Positions 17,048-25,517 of a stretch of DNA of 64,000 nucleotides are shown piece after piece. Location: contig NZ_NSJF01000005.1 of NCBI RefSeq assembly GCF_002285285.1, positions 62,001 to 126,000 on the forward strand, written 5' to 3'. The position numbers and the translations under genes were made by a program. The notes under the pieces are model-generated. The model worked only from the letters and a program-made list of their open reading frames with translations, was not told the origin of the DNA and did no database searches. The stretch's first letter is position 1; every line of letters starts with the position of its first letter. Source of the stretch: Vandammella animalimorsus. GTDB taxonomy: Bacteria > Pseudomonadota > Gammaproteobacteria > Burkholderiales > Burkholderiaceae_C.

Positions 17048-17413
17048 ATGAGCAAAAGCTACCGCGAAATTATCGAGCACACGTCGTCATGGCTGGCGCC
17101 GCTGCGCAAGGACATGCCGGACACCATGAAAGGTTTTGGCGCCTTGTCGCAGGCAGCGCTGGCCGATGGCGCGCTGGACAAGAAAACTAAGGAGCTGATT
17201 GCACTGGCGCTGGGCGTGGCAGCGCGTTGCGATCCTTGCCTGGGCTACCACGCCAAGGCGCTGGTGCAGTTGGGCTGCACGCGCGCTGAGCTGCTGCAGA
17301 TGCTGGGCATGTGCGTGTACATGGGCGGTGGCCCATCGCTGATGTATGCTGCCAATGCGCTGGCCGCTTACGAGGAGTTTGGCGGAGAGAAGGCGCAGGA
17401 TGCGGCGCAGTGA
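17048..17413 (+). CDS. Carboxymuconolactone decarboxylase / AhpD-like protein
   Basis: The 121-residue product is a single CMD-fold protein with the AhpD-type redox motif Cys61-x2-Cys64-x3-His68 (ARCDPCLGYHAK). This suggests thiol-dependent peroxidase or disulfide-reductase activity rather than lactone decarboxylation. Homologues form oligomers in the cytoplasm. The ATG follows a strong AAGGAG. It is the first gene of a transcript divergent from the YgaV-like repressor, with the DUF2892 gene 100 bases downstream. That context points to detoxification or handling of reactive sulfur or oxidants. Confidence 0.9.
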   Translation: MSKSYREIIEHTSSWLAPLRKDMPDTMKGFGALSQAALADGALDKKTKELIALALGVAARCDPCLGYHAKALVQLGCTRAELLQMLGMCVYMGGGPSLMYAANALAAYEEFGGEKAQDAAQ

Positions 17414-17513
17414 TGCGCGCCACCGACTGGATATTGGATCGATGTTTTGCCGGCCCGGCTGTTGCAGGGCCTGGCAAGAGGAATGTGAAAAAGGAACGTG
17501 AAGGAGTTCTCGG

Positions 17514-17711
17514 ATGAAATTCAATGTTGGCGGGATTGATCGCATTGCGCGCATCGTCGTGGGCTTGGTGCTGATTGCCTTGGCAGCCACGGGCACTGTG
17601 GGTTGGTGGGGCTGGCTGGGTGTGCTGCCTCTGGCCACCGGGTTGTTCCGTTTCTGCCCGGCCTATCCGCTGCTGGGTGTGAACACCTGCAAGCTGCCCA
17701 AGGATTCTTGA
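17514..17711 (+). CDS. DUF2892 small inner-membrane protein (YgaP membrane-domain-like)
   Basis: The 65-residue product has two hydrophobic segments (RIVVGLVLIALAATG and the WWGWLGVLPLATGLFRF region) and the ending CPAYPLLGVNTC. This is the DUF2892 membrane domain found at the C-terminus of the rhodanese YgaP, here as a stand-alone protein without rhodanese. It starts MKFNVGGIDRIARI after AAGGAG. Its two Cys residues near the second helix may be redox active. The TGA stop is the left target repeat of the element at 17712. Confidence 0.88.
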   Translation: MKFNVGGIDRIARIVVGLVLIALAATGTVGWWGWLGVLPLATGLFRFCPAYPLLGVNTCKLPKDS

Positions 17712-17873
17712 GAGCCTGTGCAAAGTCTCTGCACGGCTGGCAAGAAAGTGGATTTGGGCGGTCTGCTGCCATTGCAAAGCCTCGCCATAGCCCCAGCTAT
17801 GGCTGCGTTTTGCGCCTTGCAGCCCATCCCAAACCACTTTTTGTCCGCTCGCGCCAAGACTTTGAACAGGCTC
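17712..17873. mobile_element. 162-bp fold-back (MITE-like) element, copy 2
   Basis: The left end is GAGCCTGTGCAAAGTCTC and the right end is the complement of GAGCCTGTTCAAAGTCTT, so the ends are slightly diverged. The centre holds GCCATAGC/GCTATGGC. TGA flanks both sides (17709-17711, which is the stop of the DUF2892 gene, and 17874-17876). It has the same orientation as copies 1 and 3. Confidence 0.85.
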
Positions 17874-17899
17874 TGAGGCAGGCGGCTGACCATTGCGAA

Positions 17900-17930
17900 A
17901 AAAGCGCCCGCAAATGCGGGCGCTTTTGCT
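17900..17930 (+). terminator. Intrinsic terminator of the CMD-DUF2892 operon
   Basis: A 12-bp perfect stem AAAAGCGCCCGC/GCGGGCGCTTTT with loop AAAT is followed by a broken T run. It lies downstream of the inserted element, so it was probably separated from its operon by the insertion. Confidence 0.85.
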
Positions 17931-17957
17931 TTTGCCAGGCAGGATGGAAAGCTCCGC

Positions 17958-18001
17958 TCACGATCTTGCCCACTGTGTGGGCAAGATCGTGAACAGGTTC
18001 T
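17958..18001 (-). repeat. Long hairpin with a solitary element-like end at the aminotransferase stop codon
   Basis: A 16-bp perfect stem (17958-17973 with 17977-17992) encloses a 3-base loop. On the minus strand it is preceded by AGAACCTGTTC, whose first A is the last base of the aminotransferase TGA stop. The motif resembles the ends of the 162-bp elements with one base changed (AGAACC for AGAGCC). It probably acts as a terminator or mRNA 3' stabiliser, although no T run follows. Confidence 0.6.
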
Positions 18002-19197
18002 CACATGACCTTGGCGATGGATTCGCAGACGTGGCCAATGTTGTTCTCGTTCAGCGCGGCTACGCAGATGCGACCGCTGTCCACGCCATAAACGCCGAAC
18101 TCATTGCGCAGGCGCTCCATCTGTGCCTTGCTCAGGCCCGAGTAGCTGAACATGCCCACCTGGGTGGTGATGTAGGACAGGTCCTGCTGCACGCCTGCGG
18201 CTTTCAGGCCATCGACCAGTTTCTGGCGCATGGCCTTGATGCGGGTGCGCATCTGGGCCAGCTCCTGCTCCCACAGCGCGCGCAGCTCGGGTTTGCCCAG
18301 CACGTAGGCCACGACGGCGGCGCCGTGTGTGGGCGGGTTGGAGTAGTTGGTGCGGATGGCGATCTTGAGCTGGCTGAGCACGCGCGCGGCTTCATCCTTG
18401 TTGGCGGCCACGACCGACAGCGCGCCCACGCGCTCGCCATACAGGCTGAAGCTCTTGGAGAAAGAGGTCGAGACCAGGAAGGTCAGGCCGCTTTGCACGA
18501 ACTTGCCCACCACGGCGCCGTCCTCGGCCAGGCCTTGCGAGAAGCCCTGGTAGGCCATGTCCAAAAAGGGCGTGAGCTTGCGGGCCTGCACGGCCTGCAC
18601 GACGCGGTCCCACTGCTCGGGCGTGAGGTCGTAGCCTGTGGGGTTGTGGCAGCAAGCGTGCAGCACCACGATGGTGCCTTCGGCGGCGGCCTGCAAATCG
18701 GCCAGCAGGCCCTCGAAATCGATGCCGCGCTGAGCGGCGTTGTAGTAGCGGTAGGTGCCCACTTCAAAGCCCGCGTTTTGGAAGATGGCGCGGTGGTTTT
18801 CCCAGCTCGGGTCGGAGATCAAGACCTTGGCCTGCGGCAGCAGCTTCTTGAGGAAGTCCGCGCCGACCTTCAGCCCGCCCGTGCCGCCCAGGGCCTGCAC
18901 GGTGGCCACGCGGCCCGATGTCACGGGCTCCGAATCCTTGCCAAACACCAGCTCCTTGACGGCCTGGTCGTAGGCCAGCAAGCCGTCGATGGGCAGGTAG
19001 CCGCGCGCCTTGGGCTCAGCTTGCAAGGCGGCCTCGGCCTGTTGCACTGCCTGCAGCAAGGGCAGCTTGCCGTTCTCGTCAAAGTACACGCCAACGCCCA
19101 AGTTCACTTTTTTGGGGTTGGTGTCGGTGGCAAATTGTTCGTTCAGGCCCAGAATGGGATCGCGAGGGGCCATCTCGACGGCGGAAAACAATGACAT
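18001..19197 (-). CDS. tyrB: Aromatic amino acid / aspartate aminotransferase (class I)
   Basis: This 398-residue PLP enzyme transfers amino groups between aspartate or aromatic amino acids and 2-oxoglutarate. It starts MSLFSAVEMAPRDPILGLNE, the common N-terminus of the AspC/TyrB group, after AAGGA. CCHNPTGYDLTPEQW carries the substrate-site Asn, the Schiff-base Lys is in STSFSKSFSLYGERVGA near residue 246, and RTNYSNPPTHGA follows. AspC and TyrB cannot be separated with certainty by eye. tyrB is the usual betaproteobacterial assignment. The gene stands alone. Confidence 0.93.
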   Translation of the reverse strand: MSLFSAVEMAPRDPILGLNEQFATDTNPKKVNLGVGVYFDENGKLPLLQAVQQAEAALQAEPKARGYLPIDGLLAYDQAVKELVFGKDSEPVTSGRVATVQALGGTGGLKVGADFLKKLLPQAKVLISDPSWENHRAIFQNAGFEVGTYRYYNAAQRGIDFEGLLADLQAAAEGTIVVLHACCHNPTGYDLTPEQWDRVVQAVQARKLTPFLDMAYQGFSQGLAEDGAVVGKFVQSGLTFLVSTSFSKSFSLYGERVGALSVVAANKDEAARVLSQLKIAIRTNYSNPPTHGAAVVAYVLGKPELRALWEQELAQMRTRIKAMRQKLVDGLKAAGVQQDLSYITTQVGMFSYSGLSKAQMERLRNEFGVYGVDSGRICVAALNENNIGHVCESIAKVM

Positions 19198-19272
19198 GAA
19201 GCGTCCTTGAAACGAAGGAAAAAGACAGGAAAAAACGCGAGCCGGCAATTGTAGGTGTTGTTGGTGTGCACT

Positions 19273-21843
19273 CTATGGCTCTGGTCGGTGGTTGCTGAAC
19301 TGTGGTTGTTTGAGCCATTGGGCGAAAGTCTCTGCGCTCAGCGGGGGGGAGAACAAATAGCCCTGCCCGTAGGCCACGCCCAGGCTTTGCAGGAAGTCCC
19401 GTTGTGTGATGCGCTCCACGCCTTCGGCCACCAGGCCCAGGCCCAGGCCTTGGGCGATGGCTGCCACGGCCTGGCAAATGGCTGTGTCCGAGGCGTTGTA
19501 GGGCGCGCCTTGCAGGAACAGGCGCGAGAGCTTGAGGCCGTGGATGGGCAGGCGGCGCAGGTAGTTCAAGGCGCTGTAGCCTTCGCCGAAGTCGTCGATC
19601 GACAGCCGCACGCCCAAGGTTCGCAAATGCGAGATGGTGCGTGTGGTCAGCGGCTCGTCCTCGATCAGGACTCGTTCAGTGAACTCCAGCTCCAGCGCAG
19701 CGCCGGGCAGGTGGGCTTGCTGCAGGGCCTGCACCACGATGTGCGCCAGATCACCAGCGAGGAACTGGCGGTAGGAGACATTGACGGCAATGGGTACGGT
19801 GTTCAGCCCGGCGTTGCGCCAGCGGCGCACTTGTTGGCAGGCTTCGTTCAAAGCCCAGGCGCCCAGGCGCATGATTTCACCGTTGTGCTCGGCGTGGGCG
19901 ATAAAGGTCTCCGGCGGCACTTCGCCCAACTGTGGGCTGCGCCATCGCAGCAGTGCCTCGGCGCCGATCAGCGTGCCGCTTTGTAGGTGTACCTGGGGCT
20001 GGTAGAGCAATTGCAGCTCTCCCTTGTCGATGGCGCTGCGCATCAGGTTGTCCATTTGCAGCCGGTCGTGCTGGCGCCGCGCCAGATCCTCGCTATAGAG
20101 CTGCCAGCTGCCGTGGCCCCGGCGCTTGCTCTCGTACATGGCGGCATCGGCGTTTTGCAGCAAGGTATCGCTGTCGCGGCCATCGCGCGGCGCAATGGCA
20201 ATGCCAATGCTGGCGCCAATGCGGATGCTCTCGTGCTCAATCTGAAATGGCTCCAAGAGTTGCTGCAGGATGCGCTGCGCCAGCGCAATGGGCTGGCCTG
20301 GGGTGATCATTGGGCAAAGAAATACGAATTCGTCGCCGCCCATGCGCGCGCACAGGGCCTGCTCGCCCGCGGCGCTGCGCAGGCGCTGTGCGACTGCGCG
20401 CAGCAATTGGTCGCCGATGTAGTGGCCCAGCGCGTCGTTGATGACCTTGAAGCGGTTCAGATCGACATATAGCAGCGCCAGCAGGGGCGATTTGCCCAGC
20501 AGGCGCCTGTGCAGTTCCTCCAACAGCGCATCGCGGTTGAGCAGGCCGGTCAGCGGGTCGGTGCGGGCCTTGTGCAGCAGGTTTTGCTCCATGTGCTTGC
20601 TGCGGCTGATGTCCTCGAGCGTGCCACTGATGCGCACGGTAAAGGGGTCGAGCATGTCCGGCTCGCCCTGCATGCGCACCCAGTGCTCGGGCTCGTTGGG
20701 CTGCGGGTGGGGGCGCAGCTCCAGCGTGAAGGCTTTTTGTGAGCTCAGAGCTTGCTCCAGGGCTTGCTGTAGGCGCTGGCTGTCGGGCGGTATGAAGCAG
20801 GCCAGCAGCCCTGCCAGCGAAGCCGGTGGCCGCTCCAGCCGCAAAATGCGCAGCGCACCTTGCGTGAGAAAGCAACGGTCCGTGCCTCGCTCCCATTCCC
20901 AGGCGCCGGCAGTGGACAGGGCTTGCATCCGCGTGAACAGATGCTGATCGCGCCGCGACTCGGTGATGTCGCGGATCAGTGAAATGACCTGCACCGGTGC
21001 ATCACCAGGCCGGGCCGTGCTGGCAAAGCGCGGGATGGCGCTGACTTGCAGCCAGCGGAAATGCCGCGCATGCACCTGGTACAGGCCCATGATGCGGTTG
21101 AGCACAGGCTTGCCACTGCGTTGAGCAATTGCCGCTGGCGTTTGCTCGCGCGGCAGGTGCATGCCATGCGCATCCACTGTGGTCCAACTGTTGGAGTGGA
21201 AAGTGGCGCGCCAGCTGTCGTCGCCTGGGGCATGGTTGAGGATGCGCATGGCGGCATCGTTGATGTGCTGCAAGGTGCCCTGCGCATCGTAGACGACTAC
21301 GCCTTGATCGATGGCCTCGAACAGCTCGGCGTAGTGGTCGCTGCTGTGGCTGTGCAGGCGATGGGTCAATACCAGCCAGTGCGGCGGGGTATGGCTGGCC
21401 GCTTGCAGCATTGCCATGGGGTAGGGCAGGGGCATGGCGTACAAAGCCAGTGAGCGCTGGCCTGGCGCTTGCATGAAATAGGCCTGCCCTTGCCGCAGCG
21501 TTTGCAGCAGTTCCTCGTGCTGAGTGGCGCTCAATCCCTGCAGCAATTGCGGCAGTGGCTGTCCCCGAACTTGGGGGCGCGTTTGCTGAAACAGCGCGGC
21601 CGCAGCTGGGTTGACATCGATCACAAAGCCATCCGAAGCCAGAATGAACGCCGGCAGCGGCAAGCTGTCGAACAGCTGCAGATACAGCACGTCACCGCTT
21701 TGAATGCCCGGCGTTGATCGCGCTGCTGCGCTGCCTGGCAAGCCCGGCAACTGCGTAGCATTGGGTGCGGCATCGGGCGTTGCATCAGCCGCCGCCGCGC
21801 GGGCAGCAGCAGGTTCAGAATGGGAGGAAGCGGGCGTGGCCAT
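19273..21843 (-). CDS. PAS-PAS-PAS-GGDEF-EAL cyclic-di-GMP signalling protein
   Basis: The 856-residue product has no clear membrane segment and an Ala-rich start. PAS-like sensor regions lie near residues 50-110 (LFDSLPLPAFILASDGFV), 165-280 (YAELFEAIDQGVVVYDAQG) and 300-400. The GGDEF domain has an intact ARMGGDEFVF near residue 500. The EAL domain has intact AEALLRW near 628, with NVSYRQF, LEFTERVL and SIDDFGEGYSAL, so both cyclase and phosphodiesterase activities are possible. In such tandem proteins one activity often dominates. It is downstream of no operon partner and may act on motility or biofilm, including the pili encoded at 1.3-4.3 kb, but that link is inference. Confidence 0.94.
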   Translation of the reverse strand: MATPASSHSEPAAARAAAADATPDAAPNATQLPGLPGSAAARSTPGIQSGDVLYLQLFDSLPLPAFILASDGFVIDVNPAAAALFQQTRPQVRGQPLPQLLQGLSATQHEELLQTLRQGQAYFMQAPGQRSLALYAMPLPYPMAMLQAASHTPPHWLVLTHRLHSHSSDHYAELFEAIDQGVVVYDAQGTLQHINDAAMRILNHAPGDDSWRATFHSNSWTTVDAHGMHLPREQTPAAIAQRSGKPVLNRIMGLYQVHARHFRWLQVSAIPRFASTARPGDAPVQVISLIRDITESRRDQHLFTRMQALSTAGAWEWERGTDRCFLTQGALRILRLERPPASLAGLLACFIPPDSQRLQQALEQALSSQKAFTLELRPHPQPNEPEHWVRMQGEPDMLDPFTVRISGTLEDISRSKHMEQNLLHKARTDPLTGLLNRDALLEELHRRLLGKSPLLALLYVDLNRFKVINDALGHYIGDQLLRAVAQRLRSAAGEQALCARMGGDEFVFLCPMITPGQPIALAQRILQQLLEPFQIEHESIRIGASIGIAIAPRDGRDSDTLLQNADAAMYESKRRGHGSWQLYSEDLARRQHDRLQMDNLMRSAIDKGELQLLYQPQVHLQSGTLIGAEALLRWRSPQLGEVPPETFIAHAEHNGEIMRLGAWALNEACQQVRRWRNAGLNTVPIAVNVSYRQFLAGDLAHIVVQALQQAHLPGAALELEFTERVLIEDEPLTTRTISHLRTLGVRLSIDDFGEGYSALNYLRRLPIHGLKLSRLFLQGAPYNASDTAICQAVAAIAQGLGLGLVAEGVERITQRDFLQSLGVAYGQGYLFSPPLSAETFAQWLKQPQFSNHRPEP

Positions 21844-21930
21844 GGCCGTTATCGTAATGGCGCTGGGGCTGAGCTGATGGCAGTCTTGCAGCGGCGCGCG
21901 CTGGAGGGTAGAGCATGTTCTTGCATGCGC

Positions 21931-21961
21931 TGACGTACAATTTTTCTATCTTGATACGTCA
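21931..21961. promoter_or_regulatory. Inverted repeat upstream of the toxin-antitoxin pair: candidate autoregulatory operator
   Basis: TGACGTA and TACGTCA form a perfect 7-bp inverted repeat separated by an AT-rich 17-base spacer containing TTTTTCTATCTT. It ends 15 bases before the antitoxin ATG, where a ribbon-helix-helix antitoxin would bind its own promoter. Confidence 0.55.
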
Positions 21962-21976
21962 TTCAGAGAGGCCGCC

Positions 21977-22225
21977 ATGCAAACCAAGTTGACCCTACGT
22001 TTGGACGCCGAACTCATTCGCCAGGCCAAGGCCTATGCCGAGCGCGATGGCCGCTCCGTCTCGGAGCTGGTGGCCGCGTACTTCGCCCGCCTGACCCAAC
22101 CACAGCCGCCCCAAGCCCCGCCAGCGGCCGCCGCGCCGCGCACCAGAGGCCTGCTGGGCGCGCTGCAGGGCAGCCCGCTGGATGAGGACGATTACCGCCA
22201 GCACCTGCTGCAAAAACACGGCTGA
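21977..22225 (+). CDS. Ribbon-helix-helix antitoxin (DUF6364/VapB-like)
   Basis: The 82-residue product starts MQTKLTLRLDAELIRQAKAY, a ribbon-helix-helix DNA-binding start. A second helix with DGRSVSELVAAYFARL follows. A Pro/Ala linker leads to a C-terminal tail (LDEDDYRQHLLQKHG) suited to wrapping the toxin. The length and start resemble the DUF6364 group. Its stop overlaps the next start as TGATG, so translation of the pair is coupled. It should neutralise the PIN-domain product and repress the operon through the upstream dyad. Confidence 0.82.
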   Translation: MQTKLTLRLDAELIRQAKAYAERDGRSVSELVAAYFARLTQPQPPQAPPAAAAPRTRGLLGALQGSPLDEDDYRQHLLQKHG

Positions 22226-22704
22226 TGCCCATGGCCGCCCGCCCCCGCGCCCCCGCCAGCGTGCAGGAGCCGCCCGCCCGCTACTTGCCGCCAGGCCAGA
22301 CGGTGCTGCTGGATACCTGCGTCGTGCTCGACCTGCTGCTGTTGCGCCAGCCCTTTGCGGCCCAGGCCTGCGCCCTGTTCGAGCAGGCCGAGCGGGGCCA
22401 GTTGCAGGCCGTGCTGTGCGCCACCACCTTGACGACCATCGACTACCTGGCCTGCAAGCAAGTGGGGCGTGAGCGCTCGCGCGCCATGCTGCAAGACCTG
22501 CTGGCCCTGTGCGGCGTGGCCCCCGTCACCCGCGCCGTGCTGGACGCCGCGCTGCGCAGCCCCATGGCCGACTTTGAAGACGCCGTGCTCGCCGCCGCTG
22601 CACAGGCCTGCGGCGCGCAGGCCATCATCACGCGCAATGTGCGCGACTTCGCCCTCTGCAGCCTGCCAGTGCACACCCCGGCGCAGTGGCTGGCTGCGGG
22701 CTGA
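22225..22704 (+). CDS. PIN-domain ribonuclease toxin (VapC-like)
   Basis: The 159-residue product has PIN-domain acidic residues: Asp in VLLDTCVVLDLLL near residue 30, Asp in ADFEDAVLAAAAQ and the closing TRNVRDF. An expected central Glu is replaced by Asp in TTLTTIDYLAC. This domain cleaves RNA with Mg2+ in type II toxin-antitoxin systems. The first 25 residues are a Pro-rich extension. The ATG overlaps the antitoxin stop, and a second ATG lies two codons later. The pair sits between a signalling gene and uvrB with no sign of a larger mobile island. Confidence 0.83.
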   Translation: MPMAARPRAPASVQEPPARYLPPGQTVLLDTCVVLDLLLLRQPFAAQACALFEQAERGQLQAVLCATTLTTIDYLACKQVGRERSRAMLQDLLALCGVAPVTRAVLDAALRSPMADFEDAVLAAAAQACGAQAIITRNVRDFALCSLPVHTPAQWLAAG

Positions 22705-22860
22705 TCCCCCAAAAAAAGACCAAGGCCCGCGCGCAAGCCGCGCCAGGCCGAACGCGGCGGCCCGGGCAGCAGGGCAGGCACAATCTGCGCTTTGTCTGGT
22801 TGCGCCATGCCCTGTGCTGCGCTTCTTCTCGCCGCAATGCGGTTGCATCCTTTGGCACCC

Positions 22861-24924
22861 ATGTCCACAGCTACGCCGCCGGCCCCGCAGCAGGGCCAAT
22901 TCGTCACCTTCCCCGATTCCCCCTTTCAGCTGTTCCAGCCCTATCCGCCCGCGGGTGACCAGCCCACGGCCATTGCCGAGCTGGTGGAAGGCGTGCAGGA
23001 CGGCGAGGTGTTCCAGACCCTGCTGGGCGTGACCGGCTCGGGCAAGACCTTCACCATGGCCAACGTGATCGCGCGGCTGGGGCGGCCGGCGATCGTGTTC
23101 GCGCCCAACAAGACGCTGGCGGCGCAGCTTTACAGCGAGTTCCGCGAGTTCTTCCCCAAAAACGCGGTGGAGTACTTCGTCAGCTATTACGACTACTACC
23201 AGCCCGAGGCCTATGTGCCGCAGCGCGATCTGTTCATCGAGAAGGACTCGGCCATCAACGAGCAGATCGAGCAGATGCGCCTCTCGGCCACCAAGAGCGT
23301 GCTGGAGCGGCGCGACGTGGTGATCGTGGCCACCGTCAGCGCCATCTACGGCATTGGCGCGCCAGAGGATTACATGCAGATGCGGCTGATTCTGCGCGGT
23401 GGGGGCCTGGCCAATCAGCGCGACTTGATTGCGCAACTGGTGCGCATGCAGTACCGGCGCAGCGACATGGATTTTGCGCGCGGCACCTTCCGCGTGCGCG
23501 GTGACACCATCGACGTGTTCCCTTCGGAAAACTCCGAGCTGGCGCTGCGCATCGAGCTGTTCGACGATGAGGTGGAGGCGCTGCACCTGTTCGACCCGCT
23601 CACCGGCCGCGTGGTGCAAAAGGTGCCGCGCTTCGTGGTCTACCCCAGCAGCCACTACGCCACGCCGCGCGAGAAGGTGCTGGCCGCCATCGAGACCATC
23701 AAGATTGAGCTGCGTGAGCGCCTGCAGCAGCTGCATGAGATGGGCAAGCTGGTTGAGGCCCAGCGGCTGGAGCAGCGCACGCGCTTCGACCTGGAAATGC
23801 TCAGCGAAGTGGGCCACTGCAAGGGCATCGAGAACTACAGCCGCCACCTCTCAGGCGCGCAGCCTGGCGAGCCGCCGCCCACGCTCACCGATTACCTGCC
23901 CGCCGATGCGCTGATGTTCCTGGATGAGAGCCACCAGATGATCGGTCAGCTCAACGCCATGTACAACGGCGACCGCGCGCGCAAGCAAACCCTGGTCGAT
24001 TACGGTTTTCGCCTGCCCAGCGCGCTGGACAACCGGCCGCTGAAGTTCGCCGAGTTCGAGCAGCGCATGCGCCAGGTGGTGTTCGTCTCGGCCACGCCCG
24101 CGGCCTATGAGCAAGAGCACGCCAGCAAGGTCGTCGAGCAAATCGTGCGCCCCACTGGCCTGGTGGACCCGGAAATCGAAGTGCGCCCGGCGGCCAGCCA
24201 GGTGGACGACGTGCTGCAGGAAATCCGCAGCCGCGTGCAGCAGGACGAGCGCGTGCTCATCACCACGCTGACCAAGCGCATGGCCGAGCAGCTGACCGAC
24301 TACCTGACGGAAAACGGCGTCAGGGTGCGTTACCTGCACAGCGATGTGGACACGGTCGAGCGCGTGGAAATCATCCGCGACCTGCGCTTGGGCAGCTTCG
24401 ACGTGCTGGTGGGCATCAACCTGCTGCGCGAGGGGCTGGACATCCCCGAGGTCAGCCTGGTAGCCATTCTGGACGCCGACAAGGAAGGCTTTCTGCGCGC
24501 CGAGCGCAGCCTGATCCAGACCATTGGCCGTGCCGCCCGCAACGCGCGTGGCAAGGCCATTCTGTACGCCGACCAGATGACCGACTCCATGCGCCGCGCC
24601 ATTGGCGAGACCCAGCGGCGGCGCGACAAGCAAATGGCCCACAACCAGGCCCACGGCATCACGCCGCGCACCATCCGCAAGCAGGTGCGCGACCTCATCG
24701 ACGGCGTTTACAGCGAAAAAGCCGATCGGCAGAAACAGGCCCAGGCCCAGCAGGCCGCCTACACCGGCGAGCTGCTGGAGATGAGCGAGAAAGACGCCTC
24801 GCGCGAGATCAAGCGGCTGGAAAAGCAAATGCACGAGCACGCCCGCAACCTGGAGTTCGAGCAGGCCGCCGCGCTGCGCGACAAGCTGGCCCAGCTCAGG
24901 CAGCACCTGTTCGGCGCGGGCTGA
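22861..24924 (+). CDS. uvrB: UvrABC system protein B
   Basis: UvrB is the damage-verification helicase of nucleotide excision repair, working with UvrA and UvrC. The 687-residue product has Walker [16 protein letters not shown] near residue 56, the beta-hairpin region [15 protein letters not shown], helicase motifs LDESHQ, VSATP and QTIGRAARN, and the C-terminal UVR motif [22 protein letters not shown]. The ATG at 22861 gives the expected N-terminus. Another ATG lies seven codons upstream. Confidence 0.97.
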   Translation: MSTATPPAPQQGQFVTFPDSPFQLFQPYPPAGDQPTAIAELVEGVQDGEVFQTLLGVTGSGKTFTMANVIARLGRPAIVFAPNKTLAAQLYSEFREFFPKNAVEYFVSYYDYYQPEAYVPQRDLFIEKDSAINEQIEQMRLSATKSVLERRDVVIVATVSAIYGIGAPEDYMQMRLILRGGGLANQRDLIAQLVRMQYRRSDMDFARGTFRVRGDTIDVFPSENSELALRIELFDDEVEALHLFDPLTGRVVQKVPRFVVYPSSHYATPREKVLAAIETIKIELRERLQQLHEMGKLVEAQRLEQRTRFDLEMLSEVGHCKGIENYSRHLSGAQPGEPPPTLTDYLPADALMFLDESHQMIGQLNAMYNGDRARKQTLVDYGFRLPSALDNRPLKFAEFEQRMRQVVFVSATPAAYEQEHASKVVEQIVRPTGLVDPEIEVRPAASQVDDVLQEIRSRVQQDERVLITTLTKRMAEQLTDYLTENGVRVRYLHSDVDTVERVEIIRDLRLGSFDVLVGINLLREGLDIPEVSLVAILDADKEGFLRAERSLIQTIGRAARNARGKAILYADQMTDSMRRAIGETQRRRDKQMAHNQAHGITPRTIRKQVRDLIDGVYSEKADRQKQAQAQQAAYTGELLEMSEKDASREIKRLEKQMHEHARNLEFEQAAALRDKLAQLRQHLFGAG

Positions 24925-25517
24925 GCCGGCCCAAGCGGCCCAAGCGGCCCAAGCGGCCATGGCCGACGCGTACCGCCATCAATCGGTATGGCAACGGCGC
25001 GCGCGGCGCTGCAAATGGCGCTGCGCGGCCCACTGCATCGCCAACGCCAGGCGGCGCAGCCCGCGCGGCGCGCCAGGCGCTGTGGCTTGTGCCAGGCAAG
25101 GCAGTTGGCCGCTTGCCTGCAAGCTGCAGGCATCGGCAGGATGGGCAGGGGCGCCCGAAGGGGCGGGGGGCGTCAGGGCAAAGGCAAGCATGGTCGGCTT
25201 GGGTGGGTTGTGGATGACAAGCCCCAAGCATCCTTGCACTGTGTGAAATGCCTGCGCAGCCTCGGTGCGCTGCGCATGAAGCGCCGTGCCAGGCCTTTGC
25301 CAGTGGCACTGCGGGACAAGCCCTAGAATCCGGCGCTGATTGGGCTTGAAACAAGGCATTTTTGCGTCTGCATACACCGCTGTTGGCGTGGCTGAGCATC
25401 TGGCGCGTGCTGCTGGGCCATGCCTTGCCAACAGGGCGGCGCATCGCCACATGGCCTGGCGCACTTTGAGCACTTGGTGCGGCGCAGGCCCGCTTTCTTT
25501 TTTCTCAGGAGCTTTTC
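24925..25517. other. 593-base intergenic region with a short 9-bp tandem repeat
   Basis: Directly after uvrB the sequence holds about three and a half copies of GCGGCCCAA (24927-24959). I see no convincing gene, RNA or terminator in the rest. Open frames here lack ribosome sites and recognisable composition. The last 200 bases presumably hold the promoter of the PCu(A)C gene. Confidence 0.6.
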
